Source: Triglochin maritima (taxonomy: Eukaryota; Streptophyta; Magnoliopsida; Alismatales; Juncaginaceae). From it: 64,000 nucleotides of DNA. A program made the translations under genes and the position numbers. The first letter of the stretch is position 1. The number at the start of each line of letters is the position of its first letter. Below, piece after piece: positions 1-11,700 of the stretch. The notes under the pieces were generated by a model. It worked only from the letters and a program-made list of their open reading frames with translations, had not been told where the DNA came from and ran no database searches. The DNA lies in contig OY821781.1 of NCBI GenBank assembly GCA_963682175.1, forward strand, positions 36,531,254 to 36,595,253, written 5' to 3'.

Positions 1-53
1 TCCTAAAAGTTTTTATTGGTTAAAAGTTTTTTATGAGACAACTTGTGAAACTT

Positions 54-351
54 TGTTAGCGTATGTTATGCCTTTTTTACCATAGTTATGTTTTCCTACA
101 GGGTTTTGTAGTAAAGTTTTTAATGAGACATGAACATAACACATATTGTCTAAGAGAGTATTATAAATGTATTGTAATGCGCATTGTATTTACATCTTTA
201 TTTAGTATAGGCTATATATGTAACTTCCACACCTCTATGTGTATATATATGACGTTGTGCTATGTATTGAGATAATACAATAAAAGGGTATCCATCTTCC
301 TTCCCCCTCCACATTGTTGTTTTTTGTTCTTCTACTATACAAAAAACAACA
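54..351 (+). repeat. Probable 5' LTR of a Copia element (left end tentative)
   Basis: The right edge is well placed: it ends in CA directly before a Copia-type primer-binding site at 352. The left edge is a guess. A TGTTAG start at 54 would pair with the ACAACA end, but a motif near position 14 (GTTTTTTATGAGACA) is partly repeated near 118, so the LTR may begin outside the window. A CT-rich stretch at 297-315 recurs at 2203-2217 after the rearranged tail. Confidence 0.5.
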
Positions 352-363
352 TGGTACCAGAGC
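352..363 (+). other. Primer-binding site, initiator-Met tRNA type
   Basis: TGGTACCAGAGC matches the complement of the plant initiator-Met tRNA 3' end (TGGTATCAGAGC) at 11 of 12 positions. This is the usual Copia primer, and it lies immediately after the LTR end. Confidence 0.8.
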
Positions 364-504
364 AAACGTTCTGAAAAAAAAGAGGAAAGAAAAACAAATC
401 CCACCCAAAACCCACACCCAAATCCGACCTCAGCTGCCTCCTACAGCTCATCATCGGTCGGAAAACTAGGCGGTTGCGAACTCAATCGCCTTCCACTCCT
501 AGCA

Positions 505-2094
505 ATGGCCGACGGTGGTGGAGAATCCCAACGCCTCACCACACAACCCCTAAATGGGACCAACTTTCTCTCCTGGTCGCGTGCCGTCTCCCTATCCCTC
601 AGTGGCAAAGGGAGGCTCGGCCACCTCACCGGGACAATCGCAAAGCCTACTGCCCCAGGAACCGAAGCCAAACAGGAGGAATGGCAAAACGCCGATCACC
701 TCGTGATGTCTTGGCTCCTACAGTCAATGCAAAACCAGATCGCGGAGATATTCATGTACAAAAATAGCGCAAAGGAACTATGGGACTCCGTCCAAGAACA
801 TTATGGTAAGCAACAAAATTTTGCGCATATTTTTAAACTAAAGCAAGACCTCTCTCAGATCAAGCAAGGACAAAAGAACGTCACGGAATACCTCGGCCTG
901 CTAAAGAGAACGTGGGACGAACTCGCCATCTACGAGCCGCCTACCACAGACCCGACAATCATACAAGCAAGAACCGAGCAAAATCGAATATATACTTTTC
1001 TTGTTGGACTGGACTCAAGCTACGAGACACTCCGTTCCAGCATCCTCATGTCACCGGAACTTCCAACATTCTCGACCATCATTGCGATGGTTAACCGGGA
1101 AGAAACTCTCCGGAAAACCAAGCCCGCTCAGTCGGAAATCAACCTTGAAAATCAGGCATTTGTCGCGGACAAAAACAACACAAAACCCCACGACAAAGGT
1201 AAAAACAAATATGGTTCAAAAAGCCACGAATATTGCGATAATTGTAAGAAACAGGGACACAACCGATCAACATGCTACTTCCTCTACCCGCATCTCCGGC
1301 CATCTAGGGACGGCTCAAAGAGGAGGGGGGACGGGAGGAGCGGCGGCCACGCAAACCCGATCGGGAGAAGCGGCGGCGGCACTCAACCCTCTGGAGGAAA
1401 CCCTAGCAATCAAGGAGAAGGACACAAATGGGGTGGAATCGGGTCTGGATCGGATCAACGAGGTTTTTATGCTGCGAATGGTGGAGGATCCGACCCGACG
1501 CACCTCTCTCCGGATCTTCAACTATTCGGGTCCACCAGTAACGGAGGCACCGACCCAGCCCAGCTTGGTGCTCTCTTAGCCCATTTAAATTCATTTTTGC
1601 AGTCTAACACCCCAAGTAAAGGTAATTTCTCAGGTATGGACACAATCTTGGATAATTGCAATGCATATTCTTCAGTAAATAATTCTAATAATTCCAGTTG
1701 GATTATAGACTCCGGTGCAACTGACCACATGACAGGAAATTCATCCCTGATTTGTAATATAAAAAATAGTCTAAATCTTCTAAATAAATTTGTAACGGTT
1801 GCAAATGGAGACAAAGTACAAATTAAAGGGACAGGAGAAGTACATTTTTTAGATGATAAAATACCTGACAATGTTTTGTATGTACCCAACTTTGATTCCA
1901 ATCTTCTGTCTGTTGCTAAACTCACAAAAAATTTAAATTGCAATATCATTTTTACACCTCTTGATGTAACCTTTCAGGATCGTACCACAGGGAGGACGAT
2001 TGGTAAAGGCAAACTCGCCAATGGACTTTATGTGCTCGAAAACCAAACAAAAGGGATGCTTGTTAAAATGTCACGGAATACCTCGGCCTGCTAA
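505..2094 (+). pseudogene. Copia gag-protease fragment, pol lost
   Basis: An open frame of 529 codons. The N-terminal two-fifths is a Copia gag (UBN2/retrotran_gag type): a NGTNFLSW motif near residue 17 and a LWDSVQEHYG motif near 92. A CCHC zinc knuckle follows at about 242-257 (CDNCKKQGHNRSTC). After a Gly/Ser-rich linker comes the start of an aspartic protease with the active-site motif DSGATDHMTG near residue 402. In the family, gag packages the RNA into particles in the cytoplasm and the protease matures the polyprotein. Reading stops where the protease/pre-integrase region should continue, because the sequence jumps back into a copy of an upstream gag segment. No integrase, reverse transcriptase or RNase H follows. 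I chose the start at 505 because it opens with the family-typical N-terminus and lies about 140 bp after the primer site. The fragment cannot be autonomous. Confidence 0.9.
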
Positions 2095-2217
2095 AGAACG
2101 TCACGGAATACCTCGGCCTGCTAAAGAGAACGTGGGACGAACTCGCCATCTACGAGCCGCCTACCACAGACCCGACAATCATACAAGCAAGAACCGAGCA
2201 ATCCTTCCCCCTCCACA
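2070..2217 (+). repeat. Rearranged tail: exact copies of gag segment 877-981
   Basis: Positions 2097-2201 repeat 877-981 with no difference I can see. A shorter copy of its first 27 or so bases precedes it at 2070-2096. Directly afterwards, a CT-rich piece like the LTR end at 297-315 appears. The pol region that should lie here is missing. The structure looks like a template switch or slippage that removed pol. Confidence 0.85.
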
Positions 2218-3816
2218 TACTTCTCTTGTCTTGTTTTCTTGTGTTTCCAAGGATCTTCGACATATTTACACTAAATTGTTATTTTCGTATTTTTGTTTCT
2301 TGGGCCAATTTTTAAAGAGGAGACAACTATGCTTTTCAATACATTGGTGGTTGTGTATATATGCATAGCTATTCAATTATTTTCAAAACGTAGAAATATG
2401 TTTGGGATTTTTGCAATTGGCTCCATTCTATACCAAATCTACACCAAATCATTCTACAATAACGACTCCTCAAAGAAGAAATGTGAAGAGAGAGAGAGAC
2501 AAAAAGATAACGAGAAGAGGGAGACAGAGAAAATAAAGAAAAGAAAGAGACATAAAGAGAAAATAAAGAAGAGGGAGATAGGAGAGAACACGAGTGGAGA
2601 AAGAGAATGAGAATAGAGTATGAGTTGATTATTTATGTGCTTTTAATTACTGAATTACTAACGGGAAGTTTTACAAAAATTATAATTAAAAAATTAATTT
2701 ATATTAACAGAGTTTACTAAAAAGTTAACGGAGTGCCATGATTTGGAAAAGTAATGAGTACAAAATACTATTTATATTTCATAATGACATCTACAAAAAA
2801 TAAGTTGTTTCTTGGTGACTCATGGGGAAATAATTATAAACTTAATTTCGTGGTTTCTCAGTAGCATGCAAGCGAAAAATCCTTATAGTTAATAGTTTAC
2901 GAATTGCATACTGATATGAAATTTAAATGTTAATTTGTTAAATTACATTACTACGGAAAAGTTAATGAGCAACTACGATAGGAGTCAATCAGCCAAATAT
3001 TAGAATTATCAATGTGAGTATGAAGTTCTTAATCACCATCCTTTGGTTCATGTGAAAAGAAAGAAGAGATTAGGATATATCAATCCGTTTTGGCATTATT
3101 AGGAAGCATTAGTTGGAACTTTGTGGAGATGATGTATGTCACTTTGTAGACAAAACTTGTGGAAGAGTTCAGTTGAAAAGGAAATCTCACTATGGATTAC
3201 ACCAGATGCATAATATCTACATCCTGATTGATTTCAGACAGCAAAAAGTTCAAGCTTTTGTAATAGTTCACATTCCATATGTTTGTTTCTTTGGTCTCAT
3301 CCATCGCAGGCCATTTATTCTCTAAAAACTCAACCGACCATATAAATGCATTGTTCTATTTTTAATCAAGTGGTTATACAAGAGTTAATTAATTTGGATG
3401 TGAAAACGATGGATAATTATGTGGAAAAAATGATTCAAGATTACATAAGTACGTATATATATACATGCGTACAGAAAATGTAAATAAGTCTAGGGCACAT
3501 AATTTTTTCTTGCGTTCTCCTTTTCGTTTTTAGTGACTTAACTGTTGGATGGCAAGTTTTGATCTATTACGTTTATTAAGAGGAACCATCCTTTTAGATA
3601 AAGATTAAAAAAATGCTGATTCCTTCGACGGTGACGGTATACATGATCATGAATTCATACTCCAAACAACTATATGGGATTTGGTGAGAGGAATTTCACA
3701 CATTTCATCACCTAAATAAACAACAATACATTGTATCATTAGTAACCCACATTTGTTACACTTTGCCAACTTATTTGACGTTGTATATAGGGATGCTTGT
3801 TCCGGTATACTTAAGA
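2218..3816. other. AT-rich spacer with purine-rich low-complexity tract
   Basis: I see no gene. Positions 2465-2610 are a GA-rich purine run (GAGAGAGA, AAGAAGAGGGAGA and similar). The short open frames here lack any motif I recognise. Confidence 0.5.
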
Positions 3817-3824
3817 GTTAAGAA

Positions 3825-4721
3825 TAGGAGTGGAAATCCATATTTTTATCCATATAGAGACGGTTGTTATGGATATGGTGTGGGTATAGGTATATCTATA
3901 TTTTTATCCATTTTCTGAAATCCGATACAGATACAGACCATTACAGATATAAAAAAATGATATCCATATCCTTTCAAAATGGATATGGACACGACCCAGA
4001 TACAAAACCGAAGGAATTGAACAAATACGAGTACATAATGGATGTAAAAATAGATATCTGCAATATCTATATAATATAAACTATACATAATTTATATTAA
4101 AAAATATTACATATTAAAATATTGAATAGGTGTTAGAACTAAATATTTTAAAATAACTTAATTAGTTTAACAATAACGGATAAATTCAGAGAAATAATGT
4201 TTCAAAGTTTTCGGATAGTAGAGTACTGAGTAATTAGTAGAATGTTAAATTTTGTATTTAAAACTAGTTTTTGGAATATTTTAATTTTAAAGTTGATATG
4301 ATTTACACGACGGAAAAAAAAACAGGTTTGAGGAAATGAAATAATATAAAATAATATAAACATACGTAGTTTAGTAATTTTAGACTTTTGATGTTATAAA
4401 ATTAATATAAACATACCAAAATAATACATTACTAGTAATTATTAACTATATGAAATAAAAGTGGTACAATTAGATTTGTAACTACTATGCATGTATTGCA
4501 ATTTTTTAATATGTGGGTATCCATATCCGTGTTCGAGAAAAAAAAGAATGTATTTGTATCCGTATCTGCTTATTTTTTAACATATTATTCGTATCCGTAT
4601 CCGAAAAATTTGAAAAACCAATATATGTATCCATCGGATGTGAAACTTTATATCCATATTCTAAAAAAGACGGATACGAATATGGATACCGACATATAAA
4701 CTATATCCATTTGCACCCCAA
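3825..4721. mobile_element. Non-autonomous hAT element, about 0.9 kb
   Basis: The ends are imperfect terminal inverted repeats: TAGGAGTGGAAAT on the left and, read inward from the right, TTGGGGTGCAAAT. They are flanked by an 8-bp target duplication with one mismatch (gttaagaa at 3817-3824, cttaagaa at 4722-4729). Eight-base duplications and TAGGG-like ends are the hAT superfamily signature. Both subterminal regions are packed with GGATATGGATAC-type repeats in both orientations, the usual hAT transposase-binding arrangement. The AT-rich middle has no transposase, so it would need a helper element. Confidence 0.8.
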
Positions 4722-4729
4722 CTTAAGAA

Positions 4730-6214
4730 ACAAGCATTAATTCCTAACTTTTATACCCATCTGGTCGTGAAACCTTAGTTCTCAAATTATCTTCCAAAAT
4801 TTAGTGATTCCCTTGATTGAAGCCATTATTGTCGAAATGTCTTCCCTTCTTTGTTTAACGTCGATGGAATGCTATCATCTCGGGAGCTTTAAATAAGACA
4901 CACCATCTAGCAACACCTTCTGCCATTTTCCCGTGCCTGACCTAACATTGTTGTCGAACCAACTCCGAACCAACTCTGGAATAGAAGATGAAGTGTGTAG
5001 GAGTGTTGTAGAAGGTGTTTGGAACAATGAGAAGAGTTTGCTTGAAAATCTGGCCAGTTGAAGGCTTGACATGAGGCATGTTAGTGAAACTACTTCTCTT
5101 AATCTAACGTTGTCAAAAAAAAGTGAAAACAATCAAAGACAAAAAACGCTCATAAAACATGAAATGCACTAATGTAATTTTGCAATTCGGAAAGTTTACT
5201 TACACAAACACAAAGTAATATGACATAAGCAGTCTGTTGATATCTGACGTAACATACGTGATAACACGAAATCACAAGACATATAATATTTTTCAGTGTT
5301 TTAAGATTTATAAAATCGATTAATATCCTAACACCGCCCATGATCAGCCTTATCCACAAGCATTATAAATCTGCAAACATCGCGACGAATAATTGGTCAC
5401 TCATTGATCCAGAGACAATGAAATGTGAATATAACCAACACTTCAAGAAGTCATTCCGAAAAACAATCAAATATCAAAGAGCCTTTTTCCTCCAAAAAGA
5501 AAAGGAGTGTTGTCACTCAATAATTCACTCGATAATGGTGCAACAACAAGTCGTTTGGATATGTTCTCTCTCTTTCTTCTTCTTTTTGGGGAATTTGCTT
5601 CAAATCATGTGCACAAAGTGCAAGGGGTATGTGGAGACAAGAATAAGAATCTGTGATCTACATACTTATTAGTTATACATTGACAACAACCTAGTTTAAA
5701 GCATACCTTTTGGAGTGTGCCATTAACTAACACACAGTTGTTGTTGCTTGGTGTTGGTGACATTATTGGTGAAACAACGGCTCTAAGGTTGAGAAAGAGA
5801 GCTTGGTGTTGGTGACATTATTGGTGAAACAACGGCTCTAAGGTTGAGAGAGAGAGAGAGAGAATATTTGACCATCAACATTGTTATCCAAAAGTCTTGC
5901 TTTTCTACTAGTAATTTTTCTTTGTTCGTGTTTATATCGATATCGATCATCCATTATTAGTAATTACGTTTGCACATGTGATGTAAACTTGTACACTTTT
6001 TTTTTGAGGAATCATTTATCTAGTTTATTCAACTAAACTAGACTTAGGATACAATTTTATTATATATATGATGTATCTGATTTTTTTGGTTGTCGCTATT
6101 TTAAGGCTAAAGATATATTAAATGACTTACCGGCCTCCACTTGCACAAACTAATACACCCAGAAAGATATGCTTGGTTTGGATGTGACTCCCAGATATAC
6201 GTTTCTGGTGGGAA
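4730..6214. other. Intergenic, no gene recognised
   Basis: Scattered short open frames (for example minus-strand 4875-5132) carry no motif I recognise. The only distinct structure is the tandem duplication at 5746-5855 with the (GA)n run after it. Confidence 0.4.
5746..5855 (+). repeat. Tandem duplication, 2 x 55 bp, then (GA)n
   Basis: Units 5746-5800 and 5801-5855 begin GCTTGGTGTTGGTGACATTA and differ only near their GA-rich ends. A GA dinucleotide run follows to about 5863. This looks like slippage or unequal exchange. Confidence 0.85.
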
Positions 6215-6219
6215 ATCAG

Positions 6220-7618
6220 TGATTAGTAGCATATCATGCATCATAGTCATGTTATATATCCTTAATTTTACCCACACATTATGCTACTTGAGTGTTTGTT
6301 GTTATATTTTAGGGATTAAGTAATAAAGAAGAGAATGGAAGAGAAAAATGACTAAAACGTAAGAAGAAAAGACTTAAATGAAGCAAAATTGACCTCTCGG
6401 TTATACACAATGACCCATCTATAAGAGGGAATGACCTAAACATAAACCCGAAGGGATGAAATAGCAAACCGAGAAACTCCGCACCATCATGAGGAGTATT
6501 TTGACAATTAGATTCAGACTCAGACTCCAATTACCAATTTGGATGAACCCCACGTGACTAATTGAAGCACCAAAGAAGATATCCAAAAATAGATCTAATC
6601 CGAGAAAAAGTGACCACCAATTGGCGGCCCAAGACCACCGATTCGTGGTCTGTTTTTCTCAGAATCCAACCCGATTTCACGTGGACATGGGTTATGTGTT
6701 TATGTCTATTCCGGGAATGTTTCATTAGTCCAACATCGGGGGATTGTCCCCAGTTTAATATTTTCGTGCCTATAAATAGAGCTCTTCCTTCTCCTTTGTA
6801 ATCTACACATTGCTTGGTGACTATTATCTCTACTTAGGGTAAGCCTTGGAACAAAACTCAAGTGGAAAAGAATGCTACTTGTAATGTGAGTCATGTAAAT
6901 AAAATAATTTTTCATAGTTTTGTTTTAATGTTGTCTTTTTTAATGCTTGAATGTTTAGCTTAGTTTATTTTCTTAATCTCAGTATAATTAGTTATAATGT
7001 CTTTCTGTCTTAATATAGTTTGTAGCATAATGTGTAGTGAGTAGTTTCACCCTCTTTGGGGTGGAGATTGTTGCTTATACATGTAATGAAGAATATGATG
7101 AATGGTATCTTTTGCAATATGTGATGAGTTTGAGTGTATGGTTGTTTATTTAAAAGAGAATACTTAACTTGATGGGTTCTGTCATAATCATTAGGTACTT
7201 CCCATTGTTTAGGTTCTTAATAACCAACTTGTTTATGCTCATGTTAATCAACTAAGTTAGTGATTTGGATGATAGGTCTTGTCACAACTATTAGGTACTT
7301 CCTATGCATAAAAACATAACCTACACTTATGCCCTATTGAATGCATTCTTCACCACTTTATTTCATGTGTACACACACTCCACCCCTTGGGGGGTTTTAT
7401 TCCTGAATTTCATCTAGCTTTGATAGCATTTAATTTAGTTTCAATTCCTCTTGTGCCATCATCTCCTTGTTTGTTGCTTGCTAGTTTAGTATAGCTTAGT
7501 TTAGTTTAATCAACTTCTTCTCCCCTTTATTTTCCACTTGATTTCCAAAGAATCCTGAGTTGACACACCGCCATATGGATCGACGGTCGTGCACTTGCGG
7601 TTAAGCTTTATTGAAACA
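6220..7618 (+). repeat. 5' LTR of Athila A
   Basis: It begins TGATTAGTAGC and ends TTGAAACA just before the primer site. It matches the LTR at 26136-27500 along its length, with indels (for example a 24-bp piece near 27442 absent here, and a segment near 6630 absent there). A TATA box TATAAATA lies at 6771-6778. Confidence 0.9.
6771..6778 (+). promoter_or_regulatory. LTR TATA box (Athila A, 5' LTR)
   Basis: TATAAATA in the centre of the LTR. The equivalent box in the 3' LTR is at 26633-26640, and in the two LTRs of Athila B it is TATAAATA on the minus strand at 16171-16178 and 23558-23565. Confidence 0.7.
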
Positions 7619-7624
7619 AGTTAT

Positions 7625-7642
7625 TGGCGTCATTGCCGAGGA
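7625..7642 (+). other. Decayed Asp-tRNA primer-binding site of Athila A
   Basis: TGGCGTCATTGCCGAGGA differs from the perfect Asp-tRNA complement seen in Athila B (TGGCGCCGTTGCCGGGGA) at three positions, all C-to-T or G-to-A changes. It lies 6 bp after the LTR end. Confidence 0.85.
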
Positions 7643-9245
7643 GGTGCTCTATCCAGAATCTAGTTTGGACGATTCGAGTTAATTTAATCTTTTTTTAGTT
7701 TTGGTTTGTTTCATGACATCACATCATCAGGGGAAGACCGCAGGAGAAATTTGGAGGATTAAGAAGACACTCGGACTGCCAATCAGCAACACAAGACCGG
7801 CAATTGGTGGTCTAGTGAGTTATTTCTGACTCCTATTTTCTTGTGTGTTCTTACTTGGAATAGTGTTGTCTGGGAGCCCAACTTAGTATGTTTGAACCTT
7901 TAGATTGCTTCCAGATTAATTAATAAACCAATCATTCCCCTTTTTAATCAAGTTGGACCTTAAAACTCAAAGCAAAATATTAAACTAATTGTCTTCTAGG
8001 TCATGCATCATTTGTAGACCTTGCACGCACTCGTCTTTTCTTTTATATGCATTCTTGTTGTCGATTGCTGGCATGAGGTACGTGCACTCATTCTCTCATT
8101 CAGGTATGGTTAAAGCATGCATTAGTTAGTAAGGTGCATTGGAACAAAAGTGAGGTGAGTGCTTGTTTGGTGATTTGCTTGCTAGCGTAAGGATTCAAAA
8201 CATCTTTAAGGGGCACCACCTATAGTCTTCAGGATAAGGTGGGTGATTTTGTCAACCCTCCGTTAGCCCCCACAAACCACACTCTAGTAAAGCCTCAATC
8301 TAAATCAAGTTTACATTGACCCTTAAGGACCTCAGACGCATTAGGAGAGTGATCTGATCACGACCGTCGTAGCTTGATCGACGTCGCCCACTTTGTTGAT
8401 AGTAGGAGAGACAAGATCTCCAGATCTTGGCTCACTTGCTGGGCTTTGTGGTCTTTATCGTAGTGGTGTGAGGCGTGTTGAGGCTGTGTGACCTCACAGT
8501 TATGTGTCGTCTAGTTGTAAATACCTATAGTGACCTTAGGTTGTTTGAGCAGTGTTTGCTAGATTAGGCTTCTACCATCACCTTTACCCACCCTAGCTTT
8601 AAGGATTCTTCCCTTCTCCTTTGAGTCATATTCTTCTGACATTCTTCTACGTTCTAGTCTCATCGCCTTTACACTCTCTATAAGCATTTTAGGGTCGAGT
8701 TGAGCACTTTTTGCGAGCTTGACCTTATGGTGGTGAGAGTGGTCGAATCGTGGGTTCTTTGTTTAGATGGGTGGTTACATTGGCGACCATCCATTTCATT
8801 GTTAGAACTATGACTTTTCTCCCTGGTATTCTGGACCCATGCATCCTGGGGTGCCTCAAACAAACACCTCGTATGGTTGGGTCAATCTTAATTGTGTGGC
8901 TGAGTAGTCTTCAGATTGGGGTACTATGAGAGAGGCACCGACTACTAGACTGTCATCTAGTTATGTCGGATCATATGTTGGTTAGCAAACTGAGACATTA
9001 CAACAACGTTTGGCCTCTTTCTTGCATGTGGTAGACAACATGAGTGTACTGGTGGCTCTAGTAGTCATACCGTGTGACTGTTATGGGTTGAGTGGTCACG
9101 TTATCGGGCTCTTTCAGTTTGATCCTTTGAATCATACGCCTTTGCGTCTAATTCATGAACCTCCCCCATTATTTTGTGCACTTTGTAAGGGGGCACACAT
9201 GAGTTTTTTGGCCCCACGTGGGGTCATGTTCTCATTCCAATTGCA
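7643..9245 (+). pseudogene. Athila A leader and gag relic
   Basis: The leader up to about 8640 aligns with the leader of Athila B (minus strand, about 21480-22500), for example the stretches around 8350-8480 and B 21690-21830. From about 8640 to 9245 a heavily broken frame follows. A short open piece at 9010-9245 carries CDCYGLSGH, which resembles the knuckle motif CGLTGHDDLEC of B gag. Most of gag and all of protease are missing, and the sequence runs straight into the 3' noncoding region. Frame breaks are frequent, so I call it a relic. I infer it is the same family as B, but more deleted and older. Confidence 0.65.
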
Positions 9246-10785
9246 TTGACCCACTTTTGAGGCTTACATTTGATGTCCATTCACAAATGACAATGAGAAC
9301 CTATTTTCGTACATAGTTATATTTGAACAAAAACAAGAAGACTCCAAGAGTGAGCACAACTTGTTGTGTGTTCCAACCCCTGTGTATTTGGGCTCATTTG
9401 TTTCACGTATTTGTCTCCCTTCTTTAGTATTTCACAGGTTTTAAGGGGAATTCGTGTTTGTGTCCATCAACATAACCATGAACTTCTCTTTCCACTTTAT
9501 GTTGGTGAGATCTTTTCTTTTTCATGCATAAATCCATGTAGTATCATGCTCAAATTCATTGAGAACAATGCATAAAGTAAGTGTGTGTGGGGGTGTTTTA
9601 CGTGTGTACATAGTCAAGTCTTTCTCATTTTGTTTTGATTTCTTTTATTTGTATTGTTAGGGTCATGTTAGTATACTGCATTTAAAATCGATATATCTGT
9701 TTGCCACGATCCCTAGGTGACTTGCCTTTTTTTGCTTTCCTAGTGCTTTAAATTTTCCATTTCTTTCAAAATCTCCATGTGTTTACAAAAGAAAATGTTT
9801 TGTGGTTTTTGCATATATTTAGCATGTGCAACACCGTTGAGATGCAAAGTAAAAAAGAAGGTTCCAAAACTGACTTGAACTTGATGCATGATATCTAGTA
9901 CACCGGCTTAGGTCTTATCTAGTCGTAAGGATGCACCCTTGTTTTTCCTCGAGGGGAGAGTAATCATAGGGTTTCAGTGCTCAAACAAATAAACAACTCC
10001 ACCATGAACCAAGTGAGTCAAATAATTCGTGTATATTAGTATAAGGAAGTTTGTCGTAGTCAGGGACCTTTTAAACTCCTTTTGTGAAACCTTAAGTGTT
10101 GGAGTTTTGGTTCATGTGTAGATAATAAATAAGTGAGTAGGGTGTTCTCTTCTTGCAAGGTTTCCACCATTCGAGAAATTAGGTCCGTGTGAACTTAGTG
10201 TCTGGTGCTTTCAAGCCATCTAACTTGGGATGCACCGACCGAACTCTTGTTACACGGGTGGTAGGAATCACCCTATGTGAAGATTTTGGGGAAGGTGTAC
10301 GTGATAGTGTAAGGCCTTATAGGCAATGATGCACGAAACCTAACCCTGGGAGAATTAAACACCAACTAGTAAAAAACTGATGACAAAAAAAAGATAGTAA
10401 TGCAAATAAGAACCTCAACGGACTCTACACGTTGTATCATTTGAGGATTTAAGATTGCCCATGTGTTTTACTTATGTCCTTCATTAACTTGCACGAATGA
10501 TTCATTACGCTAGGTGTGTTGACTAGATACATATATAGAGTCGGCCCGTAGAATTATTGTGTCCAATGATCGACAAAAGTAGGCCCGACAAGTCGAGTTG
10601 CTAGGTTGAATAATACATCAATGTTTGGATTTTTTGGGTACATCCGCTAAAAACCCTCAAGAGACACCACTCCTCCTCCTTGGCGACAATGGGGTTTAAT
10701 GACTTGTTGCACGTGCTAAGTGTAACCGTGATTCCTAAGAAAGTGAGTTAGAATTCCTTTTTTTCTGTACGTTTTTCATTTTTTC
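9246..10785 (+). other. Athila A 3' noncoding region
   Basis: Long noncoding stretch characteristic of Athila. It is collinear with the reverse complement of B 16722-18290: the GATGTCCATT block near 9276, the TTCATGCATAAATCCATG block near 9522, and the AAAGTGAGTTAG block near 10740. No open frame is conserved between the two copies. It is cut at 10785 by CACTA C1. Confidence 0.85.
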
Positions 10786-11170
10786 CACTGCTAGAAAAAA
10801 GGTCTACGACGTCGGATATTAATGGGGTACAACGTCAGGTTGACCGCTCTCCATGACCGACGTGGTACATGGGAGACATTATAAAGGTGTACCCTTTAAC
10901 GTCGGTCATTACAACCGACGTGGTAGTATGCTCTATAACGTTGATCATAGTTTAACCGTAATCGATGTGAAAAATCGATGCGCACGTGGGCTCCTCAATA
11001 TCCTACCATGCCGGTCATCTTATATCACCGATTGTGGTAGGGTCTTTAATATATAAAAAATTAAAAATAACCTACAATGTCGGTTGTTTTATAGAACCGA
11101 CGTAGTAGGGTTGTTAAAATAAAAATAATATCTTACAACGTTGGTGCTGCATAAAGGCCGACGTAGTAGG
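10786..11170 (+). repeat. C1 left terminal and subterminal repeats
   Basis: Starts CACTGCTAG, then at least eight copies of ACGTCGG or its complement CCGACGT with variants, often paired as inverted repeats around short spacers. Such repeats are where CACTA TNPA-type proteins bind. Confidence 0.85.
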
Positions 11171-11700
11171 ATCTTTCTTTTTATATGTTTAATTTTATTA
11201 TTTGTTTGATACCTCTATTTCAGACTCAAACCCTGCAGTATCAATCAAACATTCATATCTATCAAACAAGTAATTCACAATATTCATATCTATCACAACA
11301 TTCATATCAAACATACAAATCTATCAACATATCAATAGACAAATTCACAACATTTGTATCCATCAAACAAGTAATTAATTCTCACAACATTCATATTAAG
11401 TCCAGCAATTACAAAATCATATCCATGAAATGCACAAGATTCGTATCAACATACAAATGGATCTACTTAATACAACATACAATGAACCTTTAGTTTTTAT
11501 GTGTTCATTTTTTGCTCATAGGATCCTCGATCCATATTCCTTCATGATGATCATCTCGGATAATTAAGTTGTCAACAGTTCTGTCATCATCAAGCGATTT
11601 ATGTTCAGGTACTCGTGCAAACGATGGAATTTCTCCAATCTCATTAACATATTCTTCAGCCACGATTTGTCATTTTCCTTCTAAAACTACCGACCATTCA

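Noticed and set aside
441..767. Open frames on both strands overlapping the Copia gag start
   Set aside because: They lie in other frames of the gag-coding region and carry no domain. They are shadows of the real frame at 505-2094.
11185..11493. A 102-codon plus-strand frame with repeated Tyr/Ser/Asn
   Set aside because: It reads TCATATCTATCAAACA-type low-complexity sequence inside CACTA C1. No homology or start context.
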